A stretch of 64,000 nucleotides of DNA from Clarkia xantiana subsp. parviflora (GCA_036873135.1 JAPTYO010000018.1:8051503-8115502), one strand, 5' to 3'; shown: positions 20,821 through 31,308, numbered from the stretch's first letter. Notes: generated from the sequence alone by a model not told the origin. Numbers and translations: made by a program.

Positions 20821-21706
20821 TGATGGATATACGCCCAATTTGAACCCGTCTCCCTTCGGATTGTCTCATTTTGATCGCCCCGCTTACGATTGTAAATCTT
20901 AACTTGGACCCAAACACTTCACTCGAACGCGAACGGCCCAGACGAGACGAAAATATTTGTCCGGACCAGTCCGTTGGTCTCACCTTGGTGAGATCGGGCT
21001 AGCCGGCCCGATCTCTCCTAGGAGGGATCGGGTGGGCCAACCCAGTCTCGATTGGGTGGACCAACCCGGTCTCTCCTAGGAGAGATCGGGTGGCCGCACC
21101 CGATCTTCCCTAGGGGAGATCGGGTGGGTTTACCCGATCTACCCTAGGAGGGATCGGGTGGGTCAACCCGATCTCCCCTAGGAGGGATCGGGTGACCTCA
21201 CCCGACCTCTCCTATGAGGGGTCGGAGGCCTTAGGGGTCTAATTTTCCGTCCGACCCCAAGGATCCCGACATCCATTTTACCCGACTCATACTTAGACTT
21301 TTTCACCCACCTCTTCGTGTCTTTAAAGGTTATAGTCTCGCTGTTATATGTTAATAAAGTACGTTTAGGGATTAACGGTGTCATTAAGCCACCTTAATCC
21401 CCCCATATCCTATATATACTTCGCAAGTTCTATTCATTTGGACAAGTTTACATCTTTGCACGTTTAGCTCTGTCCTCTCTCTAGTATTTTTCTCTCTCTA
21501 GAACTCGAACTCAATTAGGCATCGGAGAGGGTTTACTGAGCACCCACCCCCCTCTTCGTGCTCAGTATTGCCCCTTATGCAGGTCTACAAGGAGCGGAAG
21601 TAAGGATCCGAGAATCAAGCTAAGCGGATCAAGGAAAAGAGCGAAATACCCGAAAGAGGTGTCACTCGGATCAGAAACTCATCAATCCGAGGAACACGTG
21701 TTAACA
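20821..21706 (+). repeat. Tat1 3' LTR
   Basis: It starts TGATGGATATACG directly after a G-rich polypurine-like tract (GACTCGGGGGCACG, 20807-20820) and ends GTGTTAACA; 886 bp. U3 has a 34-bp palindromic tandem repeat. TATA-like TATATATAC is at 21411-21419. The part shared with the 5' LTR differs at scattered positions. Confidence 0.88.
20989..21222. repeat. 34-bp palindromic tandem repeat in Tat1 LTR
   Basis: Units begin GATCGGGT and are exactly 34 bp apart at 21084, 21118, 21152 and 21186, with more diverged units from 20989. Each has the inverted arms ATCGGGT and ACCCGAT, then CTAGGAGG. Only the last unit is present in the truncated 5' LTR. Confidence 0.88.
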
Positions 21707-21835
21707 TGGTAGAAGACAATCTCATCACAATTGAATACTTTTCCTCTGAGAGTATGGTGGCGGACCCATTGACAAAACCTTTACGCAGGAATGTTTTCGA
21801 AAAGCACGTCAAAATGCTTGGACTGCGTAGGGTTT
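21707..21835 (+). pseudogene. Copia A RNase H C-terminus
   Basis: The remaining frame reads VEDNLITIEYF, MVADPLTKPL and FEKHVKMLGLRRV before TAA 21833-21835. The same ending is found in the copia elements C1 and C2 (PLTKPL, FEKHVK). Everything upstream in pol is missing; the sequence changes to the Tat1 LTR at 21706. Confidence 0.85.
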
Positions 21836-22952
21836 AAGAGGCTTGTAATATGTCAGTAACTTTTTTGAAATTTGAAATAATATTTGGATAAAAGAATTGT
21901 AAATTTGAGTTTATGATCTTACGACGTCATAATGACTAAAATACATTGGATGTACGGTATATAAACTAGTCGTGGTAGAGTAAAACCTCCAACAAAATCT
22001 GTCAAATGTGGAACATGCCTCGTCACACGGGCTCAGTCGTCTTAATCGAAGGGAAACCTCAGCCATGTTAATACCGGCTAAGAACCACGGTATTTCGAAA
22101 GATAAACCTAGTTAAGAAAAACAATAATTTGGTTTCGGGGTTACACGGCATGATAGTTGTTTTGCGGATCACCGTTATGAACTCTGTTCGTCAATCTCCA
22201 CATTATGGGCTAGATGAGAATCTACGATAGCATATGACATTTCCCATTCCTGACAATATGTAAGCTCAGGTTATGCTATCGGCACGCACTTCATATTGTG
22301 TGTGCCATGTTCGACCACGGGGTCAGGCTCTGTTGTGCTAGGAGGAATCTTCTGAGATTCTGATGGGCGCAAACTTCTTCACCTTGAGTGTGTGACTGAT
22401 CCTAGGTGCTTACTGAAGAAGCACCCGAAGTATCCTTACCACTAAGAACTCATATCCAATGTTGGACTAAATGTTCGCCTCCAGGCGTACGAACGCAGTG
22501 CCCGAACAAAAAGGCCATGTGACCACGTACTGGAAACCAGTTGAGTTTGACTAAGCGTACGAGCAATGGGGATGGTCATGTACACCTATAATTCACCGAC
22601 TCTTGTATTCACTTGGGGGCCACAACCGGATATTAGTTGAAGGTTGTGAATACTTGTACAGATGCCTTGGAGAAGTGTTCCTATGGGCAAACAATGAAAT
22701 TTGAGAATAACAGTTGGCCAAGGATACACCGCGGCACGGAGAAGCAACATGTTGAAAACAGGTTTGGAATCAACGTTCCATGGACGTTATACCACTCTTA
22801 ACCAATGAGTAGCACGATGTCTGTTGTGTCTGCCGGTCGCACGGCAAACCTCGTATGAATAACTCGGGAACTGGAATGGATCGAAGAATGAATGTTGATG
22901 TGTTGTTCGACGAAATATTAACAGGCACCCTCCCATTTCGGCGAGTGGGAGC
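21836..22952 (+). other. Copia A 3' untranslated region
   Basis: About 1.1 kb without a frame between the RNase H stop and the LTR. It is related in reverse orientation to the same interval of C1 (32447-33560), C2 and C4, for example TGTTCGTCA and GATGAGAATCTACGATAGCAT. It ends in GAGTGGGAGC, the polypurine tract. Confidence 0.8.
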
Positions 22953-23555
22953 AGATGACATTTGGTGAATGGGCCGCCGTAATAGGAGCCCTTTAATATA
23001 AGCCCAACATCCTAAGTGCTAATTGGATAATTTCACATTAAGGATTTTGGGCTAGGCCTAAATCCCACTTGACATGAGAGGCTCAAAATTGGGCCTCCCT
23101 TTTAATCACTAGTGGCCGGCCGAAACATAGGGATTAATTTCCTTGATGGGTTTAACCCACCACCTCTTACAAATAGAGAGTGTTAGGGATTTCTTTAGGG
23201 TTAATCACTTTCTCCCTATTAGTTTATACTAAAGGAATCCCTCTCCCTATTAACCAAGGAGGTTCGACCGAAACACCCACATCACAAGGAGTGCCGAAAT
23301 TGAGTGATCAATTTACCCCAGAGATGCATCCTAGAGACCAGTTGAAAAGAGCCTTTGTTGTGGAGACTATTCCTCGTAGATTACTCCTTCACAAATGTTT
23401 CTACAGGATCTGTCCAGTAGATCGTGAACTCCCCGTCACGTTCCTAGGACTACATAATGTTTAATTGGTATGTGCCTTCTTTCCGATGCGTAATTAGTTA
23501 CGTTGCATGTACCATGTGGTTTTGTTTCCTTAGTAATCGTTCCGTAATTCCAACA
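22953..23555 (+). repeat. Copia A 3' LTR
   Basis: 603 bp, ending ATTCCAACA before the TSD. The first bases are AGATGACATTTGG where the 5' copy has TGTTGTCATTTGG. TCTTACAAATAG (23164-23175) stands where the 5' copy has TCTTATAAATAG. Confidence 0.85.
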
Positions 23556-23560
23556 TCCTC

Positions 23561-23799
23561 CGAGTTATGCGAACCTCTTGTTCATTTCCCTTTGGTTATG
23601 TGTAATTTACTCCAACCCCTTTTGTGTGTTCATTCTATGATTGTTGAGATGTCTTCATACTCTATACTTGATGACGGGGTATGTGAATTTATGGATGTTG
23701 GATGTTTTTATGTTGGTTCTATGGATTCTTTGTTCTTTTAGTTTGGTGGAATTGACTCTTTTCATGGTGGTCGCTTCCTTTTTCGGTATGAGACCCAAT
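23561..23799 (+). other. Tat2 sequence right of copia A
   Basis: This should be the continuation of the antisense-gene remnant of Tat2. No convincing domain is visible; a 94-codon frame (23457-23741) begins inside the LTR and is not supported as a gene. Confidence 0.4.
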
Positions 23800-24230
23800 T
23801 AATTTTGTGTTAGGATAGTCGCAGCTTAGTAAGAGTACTAAGTGCAATTGGTGTGGTCTTCCACTTAGGAGTATTCCATAGTGTGGTTTTTTGTTCATCT
23901 CTCCACTACATAGGTTTTTCCTATTTTAGGGTTGTTCTCGACTTAGTAAGAGTACTAAGTATGTTTGGCGTCAACTTCTACTTGGGCGCGTGCCATAGTA
24001 GGTTAGTTGTTCGTTATCTCCACTACATAGGTTTTTCCTAATGTAGGGATGTTCGTGACTTAGTAAGAGTACTAAGTATATTTGGCGTCAACTTCTACTT
24101 GGGCGCGTCCCATAGTAGTTTTGCTGTTCATTCTCTCCACTACATAAGTTTTTCTTATTGTAGGGACGTTTGTGACTTAGTAAGAGTACTAAGCGCGGTT
24201 GGCATGAGTCTCTGATTCGTTTATTCCTAT
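23800..24230. repeat. 118-bp tandem array in Tat2, about 3.5 copies
   Basis: The block CTTAGTAAGAGTACTAAG recurs at 23824, 23942, 24059 and 24178 (spacing 118, 117, 119). ACTTAGTA-AGAG-TACTAAGT is a perfect inverted repeat with 8-bp arms. Between the blocks, CTCCACTACATAGGTTTTTC also repeats. The array lies directly 3' of the second gag-knuckle on the element's minus strand, as the 34-35-bp array does in Tat1. Confidence 0.9.
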
Positions 24231-24382
24231 GTACCGAGTGCATTGCTAACTTATTCACTTCATTTGATATCGATGGTATTTACAGTGTGGCATGATGTGG
24301 GGCTCTCTGCTTCCTTCAAGTACTGCAAAACATAAATGAAAACATAATTTTTAAAAAAACCGAACATATTTTTCATTAGTCT

Positions 24383-25250
24383 TCTTCTCACTGGCTTTCC
24401 TCTTTTGTGAGATCGACAAAGTCTCCATTGTCTGTTGTCGGTGGTTGTGGTTCCACATAACGTCTCAAGGCTCCTTCTCACTGGCTTCCTTCTTTTGTGA
24501 GATCGACGGTGTCTCCATTGTCCCAGGTTGTGTGATAGGCGCACCATTCATGTGTGTTCTCTCCCAGGAAAGCACCTTCAACTCCTTGGGGGGGGGGTAG
24601 CTTCTCGTGCAGCATCTCCTGATAGACCATCGAGACCTCACACCTGAGTGAGGTGAAGTTCAGGGGTTCCTCGTTGATGAGTTCTTTGATTGTGTCTTTT
24701 GCCACTTCTTTTTCCTGTTGGGTGTTGATTATCTTCTCTTATTATTCCCATCGAGATGCCTGATCCAATGCCTCTTTGAACTCTCTCATGGTGTTTGTTG
24801 TTATGATCCCATATGGGCCTCCAAAGAATCTCTCACTAGATGTCTTTAAGTACCTGAAAAAAGTGCGTATGGTTTCTTCTTTCTTTGTGTCCATCGACGC
24901 TGCATTCGCTGAGAATCAATTAAAGTAACTTCGTATGGTCTCCCCCCTCTTTTTGTTTCACATCTTTTAGATATTTGAATCCCCAGCTACTCATGTATTT
25001 TTCCTTCGTTCCTGGACTTGTTCCCATTCACCTGTCTTCTCCCTTATTTTCTTGTTGGAATTTCCCTCCTTAGAGACACTTGTTTTCTTATGCACAATAG
25101 GCGTGTCCTTCGACTTGTCCCTTCTTCTCGCTCCTTCATTTACTGCTACCATTGCAATATGATGACTTTGTTGTATATTTCTCCTTATGGAATTTATATA
25201 GCACTTCATTGATATAGGTTGGTCGCCCAATTCCTCTCCTATCCTGATAA
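24383..25250 (-). pseudogene. Tat2 second gag-like region and second knuckle
   Basis: Minus-strand pieces in several frames read GDQPISMKCYINSIRR and QQSHHIAMVAVN (protease tail), then ETIRSYFN, EETIRTFFRYLKTSSERFFGGPYG and TMREFKEALDQA (gag-like domain), and finally LGENTHEWCAYHTTWD (start of the knuckle). The order equals Tat1 14700-15430. A local duplication of about 92 bp (24383 and 24475, TTCTCACTGGCTT blocks) disrupts the knuckle end. Several stops are present. Confidence 0.65.
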
Positions 25251-25319
25251 GGGTTGGGAACTTCTTTTTCTAATGCACTATAGAGAGACGATACCATGCA
25301 TGTTGATTATTGTTCTTCC

Positions 25320-25985
25320 TATTATTCATGGGTTGACCCGGGTCTGACCCGTGACCCGGGTCAGCTTTGCAGTTAAAAAAAAATACAATCCGCGCAAGGA
25401 GTTAGCTTATCAATTCAATTGCATCAATCTTGAAAATCTTTGCGAAGATGACGATAGTAATTAATATGGGCTAGATATGCATAACAAAATTTTATCCACA
25501 TATCTAGCCAGTCCATTTAATTATTTAATTAATAGATGAGAGATTAGAGACAATTCAAAAGAAGAGGGCTGGGGCCTGGGAGTGAAAAATAAAATAATGG
25601 GAGTCAGAGTTTGCTAAAGAAAAATTAATATATTCCTTAAAAAGGAAAATGTTAAAAGTTTTCAAACCACATCCATCCAACTAAAAAGAACCTATATGTC
25701 TCTCTCTATGAACATATAATTATACATACATTTACACATTATTATTGTGTGTTTTAATTTTGAGTGGTCTCTACAACTTTCTGACCAAACACGATTCTTG
25801 CAAAGCTTCATATTACAGTTCATGGGCCGAGTCACAGGTCATATAGCTAAACCCGTACACAGTGTGATCTGAACTGGTCATTTACGGGTCAACCCGTAAA
25901 TGACCCGTTATCAAAATATGCGTACCTGGACCTGACTCATGCCCGGGTCGTTTACAGGTCGCGGGTTAAATTGACAGGCCTACTA
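25320..25985. mobile_element. Probable hAT-type non-autonomous insertion
   Basis: The protease frame of Tat2 stops abruptly at about 25985 in sequence that reads, on the minus strand, TAGGCCTGTCAATTTAACCC, which resembles a plant hAT terminus. Subterminal GGGTC/GACCC repeats occur near both ends (25330-25365 and 25870-25960). The inside is AT-rich and non-coding. The left terminus and an 8-bp duplication could not be placed, so some host sequence may be lost. Confidence 0.45.
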
Positions 25986-26733
25986 GTGGGTAGGTTATGG
26001 CTCCATAAAACCCTACCAACGGGAAATCAACAGGCATCAGATATCTTGTACTATTCCCCAGATCTTTCAGGACTTGAACGTGCAATATATCTGTGGAGCC
26101 TCCTCCATTTATCATGATCCTTTTTACATAGAACTCCCCTATTTCTTGGGTGACTACTAACACGTCAATGTGTGGAAACACCACATGTTCCATGTCTGAT
26201 TCTGAGAATTGAATTACCGTCTCCTTCTCTGGTCTTGGCCTCTTTCCCCATGTAGGATTTTCTCCGACTTGGGCCGCGTACACCTCTCTTGTGTTAGATG
26301 AATCCCCTCCAGCTGCTGAACCTCCATGTATCACATTTATTGTTCCCCTTTTGGGAGGAGGATTGTCTTCCCACCTCCTCTTTACATTTTCCTTTCATGG
26401 GCTGCCTTGGCGGTGGACTTCTTAACCTTCTTTTCTTGTCATTCAAAAAGTTCTTCAAGTTTCATCGTGGAAAGTTTCTTTATATGTACATTTTCAAATC
26501 ATAGCAGTTTTCGGTGTGATGCCTCCATGCTCCGTGGTACTCACACCATTGATTCGGTTGGTGTCCCATGGGCCCTCTATGTTTTCTTGGCAGGGGGGTC
26601 CATATATAGCTTTAATTCCTTATTTATTGTAGGATTACCGATGGCTCCCTTGTTAGAGGGGGTGAATGTGATGTTATGTATGCTCATTTTCCTCTGTGGC
26701 TCATTGATTTGTATTCCCCTTGGGGTCGCCATT
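25986..26733 (-). pseudogene. Tat2 zinc knuckle and protease
   Basis: The knuckle CEYHGAWRHHTENC (about 26515-26560) has all four ligands. Below it the frame reads MIHGG, EVYAAQVGE, FPHIDVLVV and the protease loop IMINGGGSTDIL, in which the catalytic Asp position (Asp in the other Tat elements) is Asn. The frame ends in the hAT-like insertion. Stops and shifts are present between knuckle and protease. The CRM element is inserted just upstream of the knuckle, at 26733. Confidence 0.75.
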
Positions 26734-27348
26734 TGATGTGCCTTAGATGTCGACACAAGGAGAAACTGGATAAAAGTTACAGAAACGGATATGATGAGAA
26801 GGGTGGAAGGTAGAACCGTTCACCAATGCTTGATAAGATAACTCGCCACAAGCAAAGACATCCGAGTTTGATTCGCCACACTTAAGGATGAGGGATAAGA
26901 ATCAGATAGGTTTCGCCACTAAACAATCAGATTGCTTAGATAAGAAGGAAGGTGCACAAAGGCAATAATTTCATTCATCAAAGCTACTGGAAATAACATA
27001 ATAATAGATCTTATATAGTGCTCTTTACAACAAAAACGAAATTCAAACTTTAATTGGCTAACTCATGCATGGAGAGCAGCCTTTATTGGGAAAAAAAATA
27101 CTAGAAAACATAAGCAAATCAATTCAGAAGCCAAGTCTCAAGGTTGGTTGGTTGTTGGGTGGATTAGCATTGAATGCTAATTGACTTGAGTGTCTCTTGG
27201 GCCTTCTTGCATCTGCAGCAACATTTTGGGCCCTCCATTGGCCATGTTTGTGACTTGGGCCTTCGATCGAGTGATTGGGCCACCATTTCGACTTGTAGGA
27301 GCAACATATGGGTTTAAGTACAAAGAAATGTCTTCCTTGTGCACATCA
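26734..27348 (-). repeat. CRM 3' LTR
   Basis: 615 bp. Its minus-strand start TGATGTGCAC directly follows the polypurine tract AGGGAGGA (27349-27356). TATA-like CTATATAA is at 27011-27018. The first 172 bp encode the end of the polyprotein. Confidence 0.88.
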
Positions 27349-28348
27349 TCCTCCCTAGGTTGGAAAAGATTTGACCTCAAATCGAGATCTTCGTTGTCTT
27401 CTAAATACGGTTCCAAGTCCCTCACATTGAAAGTAGCAGACACATTATAGCCATCGGGCAGCTCAACCTTGTATGCATTATCGTTCACCTTATCAATCAC
27501 ACGGAAATGACCATCTGATCTTGGCATCAGCTTGTTCTTACGCTTGTTTGGAAATCTCTCTTTTCGAAGATGAATCCACACGAGCTCACCTGGCTGGAAA
27601 TAGACTGGTTTCCTCCCCTTGTTGGCAGCTTGAGCGTACTTTGCATTCTTTCGCTCGATTTCTTGCCTCACTTTCTTGTGCATCGCATTGATCTCTTCAG
27701 CTCTCTTCTTTCCATCAACACAAACTCGATCTTTGATTTGAAGTGGTGTAAGGTACATGGGCGTCTGTGGGTTGAAACCATACACCACCTCAAAGGGAGT
27801 CCTTTTGGTTGTGCCATGAACACTTCGATTATAAGAAAATTCAACATGTGCAAGACACTTATCCCAGGACTTCAAATTCTTACTTACAACAGTTCTAAGT
27901 AGAGATGAAAGAGTATGATTTACCACCTCAGTTTGGCCGTCGGTCTGGGGATGACAAGTGGTGCTGAAAAGTAGCTTGGTTCCCAGCTTTGCCCAAAGCG
28001 TTTTCCAGAAGTAGCTTAAGAACTTGGAATCACGGTCGGAGATAATACTCTTAGGAACACCATGCATTCAAACCACTTATTTGAATAACAAGTCAGCAAC
28101 ATGAAGGCATCATCAGATTTCCGACATGGGATGAAATGTGTCATCTTGGAGAATCGGTCCACCACCACAAAGATATAGTCATTTCCTCCCTGATTCTGAG
28201 GCAGGGCAAGCACGAAGTCCTTGCATATGTCAATCCACGGATGATCTGGAACGGGCAACGACATGTAGAGGCCATGAGGATTCTCCTTGCTTTTGGCCAT
28301 CTTGCAAGTGACACACCGTTCAACGATGCGATGTACATCTCGGATCAT
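27177..28348 (-). pseudogene. CRM integrase and C-terminal tail
   Basis: Integrase core: Asp in CKDFVLALP, Asp in [12 protein letters not shown] and Glu in [12 protein letters not shown]. The zinc module is represented by [10 protein letters not shown]. Core and C-terminal half are in different frames; the slip lies near 28060-28100. The GPY/F-type region ([17 protein letters not shown]) and the tail [14 protein letters not shown] complete it. The stop TAG/TAA lies at 27177-27179, inside the 3' LTR, so about 57 codons are LTR-encoded. No classic chromodomain is seen, as expected for CRM. Confidence 0.85.
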
Positions 28349-28369
28349 CCTTGGCTAGAAAAAGTGTTC

Positions 28370-29692
28370 CTATAGTGCTGCCAATGTCTTCTTTTCTCCA
28401 AAATGACCAGCCAATCCAGCTCCATGTGCTTCTCTCACCAAAAGCTCACCAAAATAGAACTCCTTGTCGTATGTCGAGTAGTTCAGGCAGGAACCACTCA
28501 ACATTTCACTAAAGTAGGCTATAGAGCGCTTCTCTTGAATCAAAACAGCTTCAATTCCGATCCCTGAGGCATCACACTCGACTTCAAATGTTTTGGAGAA
28601 GTCGGGCAATGCCAAAATAGGAGAGGTACATAGCTTATCCTTGATAAGTTCAAAGCTGCGTTGTGCTGCCTCTATCCATTTGAATTCGACCTCCTTCTTC
28701 ATGCACTCAGTTAACAAAGCTAGTACGCTACTGAAATTCTTCACAAACCTCCGGTAAAATGATGCTAATCCATGGAAGCTCCGTACCTCAGAGATGGTTG
28801 TAGGCATGGGCCAATCTCTGATGGCATTGATCTTCTCCTCATCAACTTCGACACCGTGCTGGGAGACAACATATCTAAGGAAAGTAACTCGATCCTTGCA
28901 TAAGCGACACTTCTTAAGGTTTCCAAATAGCTTCTCCTTCCTTAGGACTTCAAACACTTGTCGGAGGTGTTTAACATGCTCTTCAAGATTCTTACTATAG
29001 ATCAAAATGTCGTCAAATTAAACAACAACAAATCGACCATTGAACTTACACATGGTTCATCAATCTAATGAACGTGCTAGGTGCATTTGACAATCCGAAT
29101 GGCATAACCATCCACTCGTAGAGGCCATGCTTCGTCTTGAAGGCTGTCTTACATTCGTCCACTTTCTTCATACGAATTTGATGATATCCACTTTTCAGAT
29201 CAATCTTCGAAAACACCTTGGAACCATGCAGCTCATCAAGCATATCATCAAGTCGAGGAATGGGGTGACGATATTTCACCGTTATCCTGTTGATTGCACG
29301 ACTATCCACGCACATCCTCATGGATCCATCATTCTTTGGTAGTAAAAGAGTTGGAACTGAGCACTGGCTCGTGGATTCTCTAACATATCCCTTTGCAGTA
29401 ATTTCTTCACTTGTCGCTGCAACTCCTTGGCCTCGTCGGGATTGCACCTATACGCAGGTCGGTTTGGCAATGTAGCACCAGGAATGAGATCAATTTGATG
29501 TTTGATCCCACGAATCAGAGGAAGTCCGTTAGGCAGCTCCTCTGGAAACACATCATTGAACTCTTTAATTAGATCCATGAATTGCAGAGGAAGAGAGTGT
29601 ACCTCATCAGTTGCTCGTTCTTTAATGAGCATAACAAAAACTAAGCGGGACATGAGCAAGCTCCTTTCTATTTCCTTCGTGGTCACCAACAA
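28370..29692 (-). pseudogene. CRM reverse transcriptase with deleted RNase H
   Basis: RT blocks: [41 protein letters not shown], motif [15 protein letters not shown] (Asp intact), [10 protein letters not shown] and [10 protein letters not shown]. In the catalytic box the Tyr codon is TAA, and a small frameshift lies just before it (MNHV). Thumb follows ([17 protein letters not shown]). RNase H starts ([16 protein letters not shown]) but STYDKEFY is joined in frame to [17 protein letters not shown], the start of integrase. Some hundreds of bases, with the remaining RNase H catalytic residues, are deleted. Confidence 0.85.
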
Positions 29693-30300
29693 GCTATCCT
29701 TCTTCTGGTCATTGGTTTTCTAAGCAACAACCTTCCGCACCTCTTGTGGTCTGAGTGGACCTAGTACAATTTTCTTACCGTCCTTGGAAAAAGAGTATGT
29801 GTTCTTTAACCCATCATTATCTGCTCTTCTGTCGTACTGCCATGGTTTCCCCAAAAGAAGGTGACAAGCACTCATGGGAACGACATCACAAAGGATTTCG
29901 TCCTTATATGACTTCCCAATCGAAAATGGAACTAAAACTTGCTGATTAACCCATACCTCTCCTTGATCATTGAGTCATCTCAATTTATAAGGTCGTGGAT
30001 GCTTTGTGGTAGCCAAGTTCAGCTTCTCAATCATGGTAGTCGGAGCAACATTGGCTTGGCTCCCGCTATCAATAATCACCCCCACACATTTTTTTTTAAA
30101 AGTGCACCTGGTATGGAATAGATTCTCCCGTTGGTTCTCGTCTATCTTGACTTCGGAGCTGAGAACTCGTCGGATCATGAGCAACTCCCCTTCATCAGCA
30201 AGTTCAAGATTCTCCTCATTAGTAACTCCAACGTCCTCATTGTCTGCATCTTCATCCTCGCTTTCAACTTCTCGCGTTTATCTTACGATCATGACTCGCC
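29693..30300 (-). pseudogene. CRM protease
   Basis: The active-site loop VIIDSGSQANV is present (about 30058-30092), with the catalytic Asp kept. The frame starts after the zinc knuckle region and runs in a broken way toward RT; stops lie near 29975 and 29720. Asp-Ser-Gly is the usual form for chromovirus proteases. Confidence 0.75.
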
Positions 30301-31308
30301 TATTGGGACATTCTGAGGCAATATGTCCAAAACCAAGACATTTGAAGCATTTGATGTTTCAACTTTGGTTAGAAGTTTTCTGGTCCAGCACCTTCTCCTT
30401 TCCCTTGGACGATTCAGCATGAGGCATGCGAGAATCTCCAAGCTCCTTGCGCGGCTCATTCCATCGAATAGTCGGTTTCAGATTTGCGGTGCTTGCAGAC
30501 ACCGATTTCAAACTTATAGTCCGTGTGGAACTCATTCTACTGCGAGCACGTTGTCTTTCCACCTTGATGGCCAATTGGAACACATCATCCAAGGATACAT
30601 ATGGCTGTAATTCGACCACATCTGCGATCTCTTTGTTCAAACCACCAATGAATCATGCGATGGTCTGCTCCTGGGGTTCATTCAGCTCACACCTCATGGA
30701 TAGCATCTTAAACTCCTTGACATAGTCAGTTATTGACATACCTCCTTGCCGGATGGATTGCATCTTGAGGTAGAGTTCTTTCTTGTTGTTATTAGAAAAA
30801 AAAACGCTTATTCATGATTCGTTTCATGAGTCTCCAGCTGCGAACCTCTTCTTCTCCATCTCTCCTTCGTTGGGCCTTTAGATTCTCCCACCACAGATTT
30901 GCATAGTCGGTAAACTCAAGGGCTGCAAGCTTACACTTTTAGGCATCCGGATATTCAAAGTACTCGTATACCTTCTCAACACGCATGATCCACTCCATAA
31001 ATTCTTTGGCGAGCTCGTACCTCGAAACTCAGGAATCTTCAGCTTGACATCATTTCGAGTGGCCCTTCGTGTCGTACTGGCAGCACGCCCTCGTCAAGCG
31101 CCACCCCTTCTTTTCTCGCAACATTTTTCCTCCCAGGGTGTCGCTGGAGGCCCAATCCTTCAAGATCACGCATTATTTGATCCACATTATCCCTTAATTC
31201 ATTCAGGCCCCGCTCCAATCGGGTGAGATGAGCTTGTTCAAACGTTAGACCCATTGTAACACCATTGATATTGTCTTCTGTCATTCTGATGAAACAATAA
31301 TAGCACAC
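30301..31308 (-). pseudogene. CRM gag and zinc knuckle
   Basis: The start is near MTEDNINGVTMGL (frame from 31308). A core follows over several broken frames: LNKEIADVVELQPY, VSLDDVFQLAIKVERQ. The knuckle CFKCLGFGHIASEC is a complete CX2CX4HX4C (about 30310-30351), followed by NRRV. A poly-A/T run near 30795-30805 marks one frameshift. This is the canonical chromovirus knuckle, different from the CX2HX4HX4C of the Tat elements. Confidence 0.8.

Larger units (their letters stand above)
11562..21706 (+). mobile_element. Tat1: Tat-type Ty3 element with two gag-like regions and an antisense gene
   Basis: Order: truncated 5' LTR (11562-12096), primer site (12099), gag, knuckle, protease (to 14800), second gag-like domain and second knuckle (14885-15545), 34-35-bp tandem array (15838-16390), antisense multi-exon gene (19213-16874), GC-rich island (19750-20145), polypurine tract (20807-20820), 3' LTR (20821-21706). 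There is no RT, RNase H or integrase, so it is non-autonomous. The right flank is TGGTA; a matching left duplication was not found because the 5' LTR is truncated. Confidence 0.85.
10097..23555 (+). mobile_element. Copia A: Ty1/copia element containing Tat1
   Basis: The LTRs are at 10097 to about 10600 and 22953-23555; TSD TCCTC at 10092-10096 and 23556-23560. Gag remains at 10712-11561 and the last part of RNase H at 21707-21835; protease, integrase, RT and most of RNase H are missing. Tat1 lies exactly at the gap, so either a deletion accompanied or followed that insertion. The 3' untranslated region (about 1.1 kb) is related to that of the C1/C2/C4 family. Confidence 0.85.

Noticed and set aside
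23180..23741. Two 94-codon plus-strand frames in and after the copia A 3' LTR
   Set aside because: The first lies inside the LTR and has a decayed equivalent in the 5' LTR; the second crosses the LTR boundary. Neither has a recognisable domain.
24260..24547. 95-codon minus-strand frame with repeated SHKR and KPVRR phrases
   Set aside because: It results from a local 92-bp duplication in decayed Tat2 sequence, not a gene.
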